Source: Reticulascus tulasneorum
Lineage: Eukaryota; Ascomycota; Sordariomycetes; Glomerellales; Reticulascaceae
Length of the DNA stretch: 64,000 nucleotides
NCBI GenBank assembly: GCA_001557505.1
Contig: LSAX01000001.1
Coordinates: 744,001 to 808,000 of the forward strand
Direction: 5' to 3'
Below the pieces are notes generated by a model. That model saw only the letters and a list, made by a program, of their open reading frames with translations. It was not told where the DNA came from and did not search any database. The stretch's first letter is position 1; each line of letters starts with the position of its first letter. Below, in pieces: positions 1 through 11,771 of this stretch. The translations under genes were made by a program, and so were the position numbers.

Positions 1-102
1 GTACTCTTGGATTCCCAGCCAGTTCCCCGGAGAGGGCGAGGCCTGTCTTTGGGATCGAAATCTGAACAAAAAGCCTGCATACACGAGCGTCCTCAGTTTA
101 CT

Positions 103-2564
103 TCAAAGCGCAGCAGCAGCAAAAACCGCCAGTGCAGCCACAGCGACAACGCTCGCGACAGCCGTAGCTGCTGCTACGCCCATTAGATAGCGCCGACTAA
201 AAGGGTTGACCAAGTCTACCGGAGTTGCTGAAATAGAGTATATGACTGTGCTAATGTCGTCGTGATATAATTAAATGGAGTGAGCGTAGCGTGACTAGAC
301 ATTTGCATGAGTACTCAAAGCCTTCGAATCGTAGCCAGCAATTTCAGACACCCAGAGTTATGTTCCGTACGATGCAGACTCAGTAATTGCGTTGCTATAT
401 GATCTTCAAAAGTAGCTACGTGTGGTGAACGACGAGCTCACCTGGCCCGGCGCTCGAACTCTGTTCCCCATCGCCAATGAGCACGCTGCAGTTATCCTTC
501 TGATTAGATAACTGTACGTCCAAGCCAGGATTTCTAAGGAAAAAGTTGACAGGCTTCAAGCCGACTGCCATCTTCTCGCAAGGCATAACCGGCCAGTCTT
601 CGACTCGTGGATTGTGTGTCGACCCGAACGTATGCCAAACCACGATGTCCTCGTTCCGGACAGAAGAGGACTCCGCGGGATCTTCCTGTCTGTTCTTGAT
701 CCAAGATGAAATACCTTCTCCGCCAAGAGATTGCATCGTAAACTTTCCAGCTGCAAAGCGCTCTTCATCTGAGTGACGAGTTACCCAGATTGCGTGTGCA
801 GCATATTCCGACCGCTTTGCATGCCACGACTCTGGATGGGCCAAGAGTAGTTGGCTATAGCATGGAAGGAGCTTGAAACCAATGTGCGTGCCCGTGATGG
901 GATTCGCTTTATTCTCATTTACGATCTTGAACGTCCGATTAGTCGTGAAATCCAAGTTCAGGCCCGACTCATTCTCCACGATATGTGACTTTGTAGTATA
1001 TCCGACTCCGAAGGGGTTGTGGGTGTGGGGATCCCCAAAGGGCATGGGATGGGACTCCTCGACGACCAAGGAGTTCTTATGGCCGTCGATCGCAGGATCG
1101 ATTCGAAGGCAAAACAGATGTTGATGAAAGGGCGCCAGGACCCCGGGAGCAACGATTGTCCCGTACGGAACTGTGTCTCCAACATCGATTGGGGCAGTGG
1201 ACATGATCCCTGTTGCTCGAACCTCGTATGACATCGAGCCGTCTTGCTGGAAATAGAAGAGAAAGATGTACTCGTAGTTGCTCACAGTGACGATGGTTTG
1301 CAGGACAAGAACTCTGGATCGTGTTACCGCTGCATTTCCTGTCCGGAAGTTTGTGTGTTTCCAGAGAATGCCATCGTCGATCTCATGGCAGCAGATAACA
1401 TTGGGCATTTTGAGTGGCTCGCCGGCCGCTGTAGTTAGCCAGCCGTCAAAGTATTTGATGTGGCCTAGACAGTCGCAACCCAACTTGAGGTTATTTGCGG
1501 TCACGCCCGCACCATCATTGCCAAGATCAAAAGCTGCCTTCCTGGGATATGGACATCGCGGATCGCTATAGGGGACAAACATCTCCGAAAGCGAAAGACG
1601 ATAGAAGAGGCTTCGACCATCGTATCGCACATCATGCAGAGTCATTCCCTCCCGGTAGTTGAATCCGACCCGCATGGTCCACTTCTCCCAGGAGACGAGG
1701 TTGCCATCCGTGCGGAACGATGGCCCATCCGGCTGTCGGACCTGGTACGGGCGTGTCGAGGTCCTTCGCTCCTGGATGAAATCTGGATAGTACTCGCTTG
1801 TGTTGTGAATTCTCCGGCGATCAAACTCTTTTGCCTCGTTATGAATCTGATCGTGCTCTCCGGATGGAAGGCGATAAACCTTCGTGACTTCCAGTGTGGA
1901 CGACACCTCGGCGCAGATGTCCAGCGGGTACGCGTAGTAGTTTGAGTCAGGATTATCGGACAAACGCATGTAGAACCAAGCCTGCCGACTATAAGTATGC
2001 GTCTCAGTAGAGCCTCAAAAGATGAACTTCACCATAGTCATCCGGTTTTTCATGACGTTCATCCCATCCGTTGCATATGCCCAGGGCTCTACTACAACAG
2101 TGGCACCCTCTGGTAGATTTAGCGCCCGAATTTCCTCCTGCACTCGACCGTCAGTCAGGCAGACTGCACCAACATTCTGCATAAATATCGGGTCTATGTA
2201 CGAGTGGCGTCCTGGGAGAGCTTCTTTCGAGACAAGCGCGTCTTTCCCGATGTCGACCACGAACTCATGCAGGACCCCTCCAACATAGGCTTGGATTTGG
2301 GCAGCCCGGGAAGGAAACTTGAGAGTTGAATGAGTCAAGCTTTCGAGCTCAAGGAAGGAGATCATCTCCTTCTTTGGGGGCTCTAGCAGTGTGATGGCAC
2401 GGAAAGCAACATCTTCACCTGAGCATGATGCCCGGACGACTTCTGCCGCCTAATGCCACTGTCAGCCAAGTGATCAACTTGTTTTCGCGCGCATGCACTT
2501 CAACACTGACCAAGCTGATCTCTCCAGGTCTCAATGGCTGAAATGGATGAGGGGGGTTGTCCAT
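103..2564 (-). CDS. copper amine oxidase (primary amine oxidase), 4 exons
   Basis: Oxidises primary amines to aldehyde, ammonia and H2O2 using copper and a tyrosine-derived quinone (TPQ). Exons, low to high: 103-227, 442-1981, 2033-2449, 2511-2564, giving about 711 aa. The start at 2564 gives MDNPPHPFQPL, the usual N2-domain opening, followed by LLEPPKKE. The TPQ motif NYEY is near residues 392-395 and the catalytic Asp is about 309. The copper ligands are HQH (443/445) and THNP (about 613). Introns 1982-2032 and 2450-2510 are in phase and restore the conserved text. The 3' end is less sure: reading straight on gives a stop at 416 (678 aa), but a strong donor (CCAG/GTGAGC, 440) joins in frame to an acceptor at 228, adding a tail with one hydrophobic helix and a stop at 103. 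Family identity is certain; the last exon is inferred. Confidence 0.9.
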
Positions 2565-3783
2565 CTTATCGATTCGAAGTGGATCCGCGAGTCAGCTGAG
2601 CGCGAGACGAGAGTAATTATCGCCCACTTCGACAATGATCTAATATCAACCGTAATGCAGTGCAAGTGAATGTTATTTTCTGGGGTCGCGACAGGTTGGG
2701 ACAAGCAAAGCATAGACGAGCTATAAGTACTGTATTGAGGTGGAAAGATAGCCTTTTAGCTTATCTCGGAGTCCCGGCTTCGGAGGCCATCTTCGCTAAC
2801 AGCAGTTGGAGCCGTGGGCTTTGGGGATCGTCATCGGTGCCGTTCCGTTAAGGTAAGGAATTGCCGACCTTCACACCCCGACACCCTTCCATGGCTCCAG
2901 TCCGAGAGATAGCCCCGGCCGAGTCGGAAGCGCAGAGATCGTTTCTTTACATGCATTCTCCAAACGGCCCTAAGTTATCGCCTCAAGTCCACGCCCTGCG
3001 GAGTACATCCCTCCACCCAGTACCTCGCTCACTAGATACAAGATTGCGGACAAGAATCTAGTGGAGTGGCGTCACTCAGCAATACTCAAGCGATAGCGTT
3101 GCGTATCTCCTGCCGGTCGCATTAAATCCTACCCGACTGCTGGGGTACCCTCCATGCGGAGGAGAGAATCGGACCTCTCAAGCGGCGGTGCAGATCAAGG
3201 GCTCCAGGTACACGATGTATTGCTGAGGGACCGAAACAGAGTCGCCCAGGCTGGATATGTAGTTTATCTAGGCCAGCCAACTGTGTATCCATCCGATTAG
3301 CACCATTGCATAAGAACTAGTAAACGCTTAGAGATATGTTCCTGCTCTCATTACATCCATCCGTAAGTCCGCATGGATTCTGTAAAACCCGAAACAAAAA
3401 TTCGAAGATTAAAGTGGTCGAGCGAGGGGACGTGCCACGTGCGGCTGCGCAGCTGACTAAAATGTTCCCGAAAGATGGGTCGCGAAAGTCAATGGTCTCC
3501 TGGCTCGAGACACCACCAGTTTTGGCCATCAGGAACACGACGTCGAAGACAATGACATCCCTGAACTCGACCTAGAATTGCTCGTCAATGTCTGCTCATC
3601 TAGCAGCAGAACCGATGGGCGCTGCTTTCATTCTATAGCCCTCCGTTATTTATCATTCCATCGCTCCTTACCTTTCCCTATTATTCGTAATCTTTCGTTG
3701 CCCCATCCTTAGATGGATGTCGATTTCCGATTCCCTCAACCTCTCTGAAACACACTGTTCTCGACCCTCGGATTGTCGCCACT
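2565..3783. other. divergent intergenic region
   Basis: This stretch separates two genes transcribed away from each other, the amine oxidase (minus) and the carboxypeptidase-like gene (plus), so it should hold both promoters. A pyrimidine-rich stretch just before 3784 looks like the 5' leader of the plus gene. Short open frames here show no family resemblance. Confidence 0.5.
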
Positions 3784-6565
3784 ATGCCCCAGGACCGTAC
3801 TCAGAGGTACGATCTCGTACCTCCAATTCCAACCTACGATGAGGCTTTAGCAAGCGGCGGACCGGCTGGTTCGGCAGACTGGCCACCACCATCCTCCCCG
3901 ATCGACGAAAGAACCCAGCTCGAAACCGAATCGCAATCTCTCCTTACTTCCAACTCCGCGTCGGCAACCACGCGACGACACAATGGCTATCGGCCACCGA
4001 CTGCCGAAACCGATGACGAGGACAGCACCTGGGGGAGTGATGACGACGAGTCGGACGAGACCATCCACGTCCGGCGGGAAATGCAGGAGTTCGACATAGA
4101 AGAACCAGCCGACCGATCAAGATCCTCGATATGGGGGAAGAGGATACCTTTTTCATTGTCATTACCACAATGGAAGTGGGCTTGGCGTTGGCGACTGCCA
4201 AGACTCCGCCCTAACATCCAGTTGCCATCCAGGCCAGGCGAGGATTCTGGCGACCCCGATAGCGATAGCGCAACGAGAAGGAGATGCGCATGGCCAAAGC
4301 TGAGCGGCGCAAGCGCAGCAATGTCGCTGGCGGTGATTGGTCGAGTATTCTTGATCATTGTCGTTGTCGGTGTCCTCTACCTTCTCTTCATGAGCGATCT
4401 TTTCTCGAGTATGGCTCGACGCCTCGGTGGAAGCTTGCGATTCGATCCAGAAGATGTTCGAACATTTGTGCAAAGCAACGTGGAAGGCAGGAGAATGCGT
4501 GCTTCGGTCAAACATTACACAGCCTACGCCCACATCGCCGGGACGGAAGGCGGCCTCGGGTTTGCCTTGGACATGGAGAGAATGTTTACGCTAGCTGGGC
4601 TGGACCAGGTGATAGTGGATGAATACTACGTATATCTAAACTACCCGAAACCTGGCGGCCGGGCCATCGAGATCATGGGCCAGGATGGGACCACTGTTTC
4701 ATGGTCCGCGAAATTGGAAGAGGAGGAAGTACAAGGGGGGTCGATGACCGCAGGACACCAGACACTCGTGTTTCACGGCCACTCCAAAGCAGGCGATGTC
4801 AAGGGGCCACTCATATATGCCAACTATGGCTCGCGCGAGGACTTCAGAAGACTAGCCGACAGCGGGATCGACACAAAAGGTGCCATCGCCCTCGTCCGGT
4901 ACTACGGTACGCAAAATGACCCCGGATTGAAGGTCAAAGCAGCGGAGCTTGCTGGGTTTGCCGGCTGTATTATCTATAGCGATCCCGCTGAAGATGGATT
5001 CCGACAAGGAGACGTTGCGCCATCTGGCCGGTTCATGCCAGCGGATGGGGTTCAGCGCGGTTCTGTCAGCTTGACGAATTGGGTTGTTGGAGATGTCCTA
5101 ACGCCTGGCTGGGGAAGCAAAAAGGGCTTGCCACGGATGAAGAAGGAACAGACCCAAGGGTTGAACAAGATTCCAAGCTTACCTTTGGCTTGGCGCGACG
5201 CCCAGGTGCTACTCCAGCACCTCAAAGGATTTGGGGAGAAAGTCCCAGACGGCTGGGCTGGCGGTGTCCCTGATATTGATGAATGGTGGTCGGGCAACTT
5301 ATCATCGCCCATCGTTCACTTAAAGAATGAGCAGGATGAGATCGACCAGCAAAAGATTCTCAACGTATATGGGAAGATCGAAGGCATAGAACAGACCGCG
5401 AAGTCGATCATCATTGGCAGTCACCGTGATGCGTGGGCATTTGGGGCCACGGATCCTCACAGTGGTACTGCAGTCATGGTTGAGATGGCGCGGGTCTTCG
5501 GTTTATTGGTCTCAAAAGGCTGGCGCCCACTTCGCACGATCGAGTTCATGTCCTGGGATGCAGAGGAGTACAACATGGTTGGATCTACCGAATTTGTCGA
5601 ACAGAATGTTGATTTCCTGCGCGAAAACGCCTTCGCCTACATCAATCTTGATGCTGCCGTGTCTGGAAACGAATTCCACGCTTCGGGGTCCCCCGTCTTC
5701 AAAACAGCCGTGCTGGAAGTCTTGGATCGTGTGTACGACCCAAATTTCAACGCTACTCTAAGAGAACTGTGGCAGAGGCGCAGTGGCGAGTTGGAAGACC
5801 TTGGTTCTGGGAGCGACTACGTTCCCTTCCAGGATATAGCTGGCACTAGCTCCCTCGATATCCAGTTCAAGGGACCCAAGTACCCATATCACTCGAGCTA
5901 CGACAACTACGAATGGGTCAATCTTATCGGCGATCCCGGTTTCACGTATCACACCCTCATGGGCCAGGTTGTTGCCCTGCTGATGCTGGAGCTTTCTGAT
6001 AAGCCAATCCTTCCTTTCGATATGGTCCATTATGCGAATAATCTTGCCCGCTGGATAGCCGACCTTGAAACGTGGATGGCGAGCAAAGGAGCCAACCAAG
6101 AAGGCGCTCCTCGTTTCTCCCTCGACCCGCTCAAGATGTCCCTCAACGAGATCTCATCCGCCGTCAAGGCCTTCGTCAAGTTCGAGTCGAAGTGGGATGC
6201 CATCGTCATGGGTGGCAGCGGCTATGAATCAACATCTATGACCAACAGGCGGTGCCAGTACAATAACATGATGTCGGATTTCGAAACTTCGCTGTTGGAC
6301 CTCGAAAACGGCGGTGGGGTAAGCCATCTATCTCTCCGTTCTATCTTGAGAAATACAACTAACGCACCTCTAGATCCCTAACCGCACGCAATTTAAACAC
6401 GTAATCTTCGGCCCGCAGGCTTGGTCCGGTAACGACCCGGTCACATTCCCGGCCATCCGCGATGCCGTAGAGGTGAAGGACTGGGAGTTGGCGATCAAGC
6501 TCGTCGAAAAGACGGGCCAGATTCTGTCGAAGGCAGCGGCGGGGTTGTTGGATGCGCAGAAGTAG
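3784..6565 (+). CDS. glutamate carboxypeptidase II / transferrin-receptor-like M28 membrane peptidase
   Basis: Type II membrane metallopeptidase of the M28B family (GCPII, yeast Vps70/Tre relatives), 908 aa from exons 3784-6318 and 6374-6565. An acidic, Ser-rich cytosolic tail with a PTYDEA element (residues 16-21) precedes a single TM helix at about 181-203. A protease-associated region and the peptidase domain follow. All five zinc-ligand positions are kept: H547, D557, E595 (beside the catalytic E594), D623 and H703. The H/D/E/D spacing matches human GCPII, so it should be an active peptidase and not a dead receptor-like member. The second exon encodes the last part of the helical dimerisation domain, ending at TAG 6563-6565. 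The intron 6319-6373 is phase 0. Substrate is unknown; location is probably the vacuolar or endosomal membrane. Confidence 0.93.
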
Positions 6566-7094
6566 GTGTACGATTGCGGGATGGCTGTCTGCACGATGGC
6601 ATCGCTTCAAAAGAGTGGCGGGGTCGTCCTGCCAAAAGTAGGTTTCATATATACTTGGATCAGGATCGTGTTCGTGGTACCGCGAGCCTGGCATTGCAAG
6701 GAGTTCTTGGATGGTTCTCTATTTTTGCTTAGCGCAGACAATATTAGTATACCGGTGGCTTGGGGGGGGATTGAGACATTTTTGTTCACGAGCGTGGGCC
6801 GCGAATTTGCGACTGAGTATTGGATGATGCCATTCGATGGTCGAACTATTAGACAGTACACACGTAAGATATGTACAGTAAAGGTTACATGCAACAACTC
6901 CTCCACTTCCATTGCATGCGATATGGTATGGTTTGATCTCCAACGACTGTCCTCCACCCACCTCACATACTCACGGGGACTGGCTGCGCCTGCAATTCCG
7001 CTCGTGGGCAACCTCTTCCAAGATTTGTAATTAAAAAATCCCGAGCGGAACGCGCTGGCCGTCGTAGATTGTTGGGGCATTCGACATAGATTGA
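6566..7094. other. convergent 3' intergenic region
   Basis: Holds the 3' ends of the peptidase gene (plus) and of vps35 (minus), which run towards each other. No coding signal beyond random open frames was seen on either strand. Confidence 0.5.
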
Positions 7095-9986
7095 TCATTT
7101 CGGGTATAGAACCACGCCTTCGAACTGCCGGCTCTTGATACCCTCCAGGGTGTGGTGGAAATGTCTTTTACTGTTCTCGACAGAGGCGGAGTCTTGCTGG
7201 TTTCCGGCCAAGTTGGAGTGGATGAGCTCGATGAGACCATTCAAATACTTGGTGGTTACCTGTGATAGCAGTCAGTAAGCTAGAGCGCATTCCGATGTCT
7301 GGAATGCAACATACCGCCTCGTTCTGTTGATCAAAGTAGTAGACATATCGGTCGAGGATCTCAACAAAGAGTTCAATCGATGTTGCCGTCTCCATGCAGG
7401 AATCTGCAACGCGCAGAGCTCTTTGCAGACACTCCAGGACTCGCTTGCCATCACGATAGAGCTTGGGATTGTGTCAGTATATCTTCGTCATCAGACCATA
7501 AGAGCGGTAACTCACCCCGGTCTCATCAGTCTCGCCATTCGAGGCAATAGGTGTCGCCCACCACAGGTGGCTAGCCAAGTACACCGCCCGACACTGATCT
7601 GGCTTCCTCAAAAGCTTGCTGCCGTGCTGTGCGCATTTCGTAATGAGCGTATCGTAGTTCTCCTTGCCAAAGTTCCGAGTCTGGTGAAGAGCAGTGGCGA
7701 TTATGCACACTGCCTGGAACTGCGCCTTGGAATCCGAGACAGCTTCCTCGTATACGGTGAAAGCCTGTGCAAAAAACTCATAGGCAACTTCCTCGAATCC
7801 AGTCATGTCTGCAGTTTGTCCTGATGCGCAGAATAGCCTCAAGGCAAGTTCGGCAGTGCCGGCACCATTCACACGGGCGTAGAGTGTGCTAAGAGCAGAA
7901 TGCATAAACTTGAACAGTGCATTGCTTTGCGTTTCCCAGTTGTCCTCGTAGTGTTCCCGTGCCTTGAAGCGACGTGCGAGCTTCATACACGCTGTTATCA
8001 GTGGCGGTGTTGTGGTGCGGATCCTTTCGTTGCCCTCTGCATATGCCTTCCGAGTCATTTGCAGCAATTTGAATTGAGTATCGTTATCCTCGCTGTGGAT
8101 AAGATGGATCATTCTTGCCAACCACCCCTGCTCTTCCATGGTCTCATCTGTCTCCAGGGCCCGACGCTGTGCGACTCCTGGGTAGCCAGCTGGTGCTTGC
8201 GAGCCTTCTTTGATCAAGACCTTCAACACTTCAAGAACATTCTCCAGTTGTTCGGGCGTCGATATTCGCGTTTGATTCTTCAAAATATTGCGAGCCACCT
8301 CTCCAGCGACAGCGCGACGAGTAGGGTACGACTGCGACTGATAGAGCGGTACGTAGGTGGGTAGGGAAAGGGCGGTAAATAGAGACACGTATCGGTTGAG
8401 CGGTGCTTGCAATAACGCAAGGAGACTTTGTTGGGCAGGGGCGGAGTGCAAGTCAGCATTGTTGGCATGCTCCTTGACCTTTACAGTTCCATATGCCAGT
8501 ATCTGATCGACAAAGTCTAGTCGCTCGGGATAGATATTGAGTGCCAGGTTTGTTAACGACACCAAAAGGGCTATAGTGTCTGGAATAGGGAGATGTTGTG
8601 CTTCAACAAGGTTTTTGACTTGACTGAAGAAAATCTCGTACAAATGGACATTTTCTGGGATGCCCTTCTGTGGAGTTGCTTCATCGCCGTCGCCATTGAC
8701 CGCAGTTGCTTCTGCATCGGCAACAGGAGGTGTGGATTCAGCGCCAGCCGTTGGCTCTTCTGGCGGCGGCGCATCGATTTCGCCATGAACTTGGTCACCG
8801 TTTGTGTCTGACGGCTTGCTTGGCTCCCCGGTGGCCTCGGATGATGGAGGCGCTGGCGAAGGTCCTGGACTTTCGCTCTTCAGTTTCACCTTCTCCAGTA
8901 GAGCCGCGAGAGCTTCTTCCTCGACTTTTCCCCTGTCCTCGTCTGTTTCGTTCTGTCCTTCTCGCTCTGCGTAATCCGAGAGCCTGTCCATCAACCCTAT
9001 AACAATGGCCTTCACATTGACATGTGGGTTCAGTCTCGAGACTGCCCCGAGGAATTGATCCAAGGTATGCAGGTGGAACTCGTCGGGGAACACTTGAGTG
9101 ATGACTTCAAGGAGATACTCCTGGGCCAGGACGTCGCGACATTGCACGACCTGCTCCAACAGCGGTGCTAAGATCCCTGATTTGTAAGTTTCTAGGTCCA
9201 CCAACTGACTCAATCGCACGATGTTGCTGCCAACAAGAAGTTGCAATTCTTTTCTCTCCCGCGTCCTCTGCTCTCTTTCCCGAGAGTGACCCTGGTGCTG
9301 GAGTCGCACCCAGAGCTTGTTCATTTCCACAAAGTTTGTGAGCACGAAATTGATCGAGTCGGATAGATTTCCTTCCGGTCCATCTCCATCACCCGCAGGC
9401 AGGTAGTCCCTAGCCTGGCCAGAAAGGTAGTATCGGAGGAAAAGGCCTCGGATCGGCTGTTGGACGCCTCGACTCATGTCCATCATATCTTTCATAAGCT
9501 CCTTTACCGGCGCATCCTCAATGGCCATGTAGGCAGTGCCCACAGTAATCATTAGATACATCCGAGGAATAATATTTCCAGCATATTGAACTAATTCATA
9601 GAGGTCGGCGAGGTGGTTTACGGGATGGTTCTCTCGGAGATGGACGGAAAGATAGCGCAGGGCATCGAATACTGCCATATAGAGCTCGTAGTATTGCTTC
9701 GGGCTGAGGCTACTCGTACGCAGTTCGGAGACGAGGGTTGAGCTATGCGTTGCGAGTTTGGTGGTTAGCAGGGAGCTCAAAAGCTATCAGAGTACTCTGA
9801 AGGAAGCTCCCTTTAGAGCTCCTGAGACCCCAGTCGGGAGGATACATACCAGCATTTGAGAGCATCCATCAGCTTCCCGGGCGTATCCAGGCATTTTCGC
9901 ATCAAGGACGTTTGTTGGCGCACAGCTATCAGAGCATCCTCCAAGAGGCGTGCCTGGTCCTCAGGCGGTACTGGTGTTGAAGTCAT
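7095..9986 (-). CDS. vps35: retromer subunit VPS35
   Basis: Large alpha-solenoid subunit of the retromer coat, which recycles cargo from endosomes to the Golgi. Four exons were assembled: 9850-9986, 7516-9742, 7315-7461 and 7095-7259, giving 891 aa, a normal length for fungal VPS35. The first exon ends in the conserved LMDALKC segment. The second contains [15 protein letters not shown] and the [13 protein letters not shown] stretch, which corresponds to the VPS26/membrane-binding PRLYL region. A low-complexity acidic, Pro/Glu-rich insert at about residues 330-420 is typical of fungal copies. The last exon closes with [20 protein letters not shown]. Introns are 9743-9849, 7462-7515 and 7260-7314, all in phase. 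The start was chosen because it precedes the conserved first helix. Confidence 0.96.
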
Positions 9987-10898
9987 CTCGGTACTGAACT
10001 AGCGGGGCAGTTCTCGACAGCGGAAGGAGTTCAGCAATTGTGCATTTGATAGATTCGTCCTGGGTCGGTGGTCGCAACAATGCGTTGAAAGAGGCTGCAG
10101 CCGTGATGAGTACGTAGTCAGCTTCTTGTCTTTGGTCAAGGGCACCTCTTAGCGGCAGTAGAGGTCGCAGGACAGGTCCAGGCAGGTGCGATAAGTTATG
10201 GGCCTCATCAAATGGCAAAAGGTCGGATAATTGGGCTTTCATGGGATAGCTTACGTATCGCTGGTGGGGATTCATCACTTCTTGATTAGGTAAGCGTACA
10301 CTTTTGGCATGGAAGTTGCACGTGACTGTCACATGCGCTCCAGTGATGTCGAGTTCAAGGAGCTTAAAACACTGGAATGTTCCCATGCATATTCTCTTCA
10401 GCACTGCCATACAACCTTGACATCTTTGGACACCCAAAGTCTCTTGGTTTCATGAGTTCCTTGATCATATGTGACTGAGTGTATATTTTTATTACCATGC
10501 ATCCTTGTGCATTGGATTCCCCAAATGGTAATTACAGAACGCCGATAGCCCCTCCAAAGCTCCTCCCGCCGGCAGTGAGCCATGCATATATGTCCTTGGC
10601 CTGAAAACGCCCAATGATAGATCCTTCATCAATTCTATCACTCAAATGAGATCAAATTCACTCATTCTTTTCCTATTCCCTGATGATGGTGTCCTTATCA
10701 CTCTCCGATTCCCCACACGACCACAAGCCACTGCTGCTTCGTCCCTGCAACCCTTTTACGTCCCCGATTCAAAACAAGAAATCCATAGGCATCTCGTCCC
10801 ACGTATTATACAGCTGTCTTTTGTCAGTACATGCTATGAATTGGTGCTAAGCGCAGTGTTTGATGATCAAGCACGCCTCAACTAAACAGGGATGGTAG
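9987..10898. other. intergenic region upstream of vps35
   Basis: Contains the vps35 promoter and the 3' flank of the next minus-strand gene. A 158-codon minus-strand frame overlaps vps35 exon 1 in another frame and has no family features, so I treat this stretch as non-coding. Confidence 0.45.
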
Positions 10899-11771
10899 TT
10901 AGGGGCAAAGAATGGGAGTAATCATACTTGCCGGAAGACATGCTTTGGCTGGAAGGCCAAAGTCCGCTTTGAGGAACTCCACTAGTGCCGTGCCAATGGA
11001 CGCCGAGAATGCGGCATAGAGAAGTGTCGAGGTTGTCGTGGGCTGGGGTAGATAGCGAATGTCAGGCACAATTTCAAACTCTTCCACTTCACGGAGCTTC
11101 GCTAGCTCAGCGATCCACTCCATGCTATCATGCTTGATGAGCGACAGAAGCCGAAAGTCGGAAATTGCCAGGTTCTTCGGGCCCTCCCAATCATCCGGCG
11201 GCTTGCCTCCTTCGACTACAATTCTTAGCTTCCTCAGCCCTGATCCTTTATCTACCCGCTGGAGGAATCGACACATATGGGCCCAATCCATTCGATCACT
11301 CTCATAGTAATGAACAGGACTTTCCTTTCGAATTGAGATCGACTGGATCAGATCACGAGTGGATGGTGATAGATCCTCTAAGAAGGGCACTACCGCTTCA
11401 ATGTCGCCATCGAAGTCGAACGCATGCTGCGCGTACAAGATGTGTGATGTCTCGCGATATATTTGACGATTTGCGGACATGATTGCTGGGTAAATGGTTG
11501 CCTGTGTTGAGAGGCAGTACGTTGTCTCATAACACCTTCTGTGAAAAGTGTTCCGGAGCACCCGATATGCGGACCGTTGGTATTGTTGTTTACTGCCAAA
11601 CAGGTGCCTTGCTTTATTCCGTATTGCCAGTGTCTTGTTTCCGCCATCGTCGAACAAGTATTCGTAAATCAACATCCGAATCTCGGCGGGGATTCGCATC
11701 AAGTGCGACTGTTCGACGTCCATTGTAAAATACCGGGTGGGACTCGGGAGGTCAGTGTTCATCACCTGCAT
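10899..11771 (-). CDS. F-box-like domain protein, hypothetical
   Basis: Predicted 290 aa. Near the N-terminus it has LMRIPAEIRMLIYEYLF (about residues 22-38), the F-box-like helix pair common in large families of uncharacterised ascomycete proteins. This is followed by ANRQIYRETSHILYAQHAFDF, which these families also share. Such proteins are thought to contribute to ubiquitin-ligase or protein-interaction roles, but no function is known for this one. I chose the ATG at 11771; a second ATG lies at 11762, and the frame is open but has no ATG further upstream. A GCAAGT stretch close to the stop could be a GC donor, so the C-terminus may differ. Confidence 0.72.
   Translation of the reverse strand: MQVMNTDLPSPTRYFTMDVEQSHLMRIPAEIRMLIYEYLFDDGGNKTLAIRNKARHLFGSKQQYQRSAYRVLRNTFHRRCYETTYCLSTQATIYPAIMSANRQIYRETSHILYAQHAFDFDGDIEAVVPFLEDLSPSTRDLIQSISIRKESPVHYYESDRMDWAHMCRFLQRVDKGSGLRKLRIVVEGGKPPDDWEGPKNLAISDFRLLSLIKHDSMEWIAELAKLREVEEFEIVPDIRYLPQPTTTSTLLYAAFSASIGTALVEFLKADFGLPAKACLPASMITPILCP

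Noticed and set aside
9961..10437. 158-codon minus-strand frame overlapping vps35 exon 1
   Set aside because: Lies in another frame over the vps35 start and promoter and has no domain-like features.
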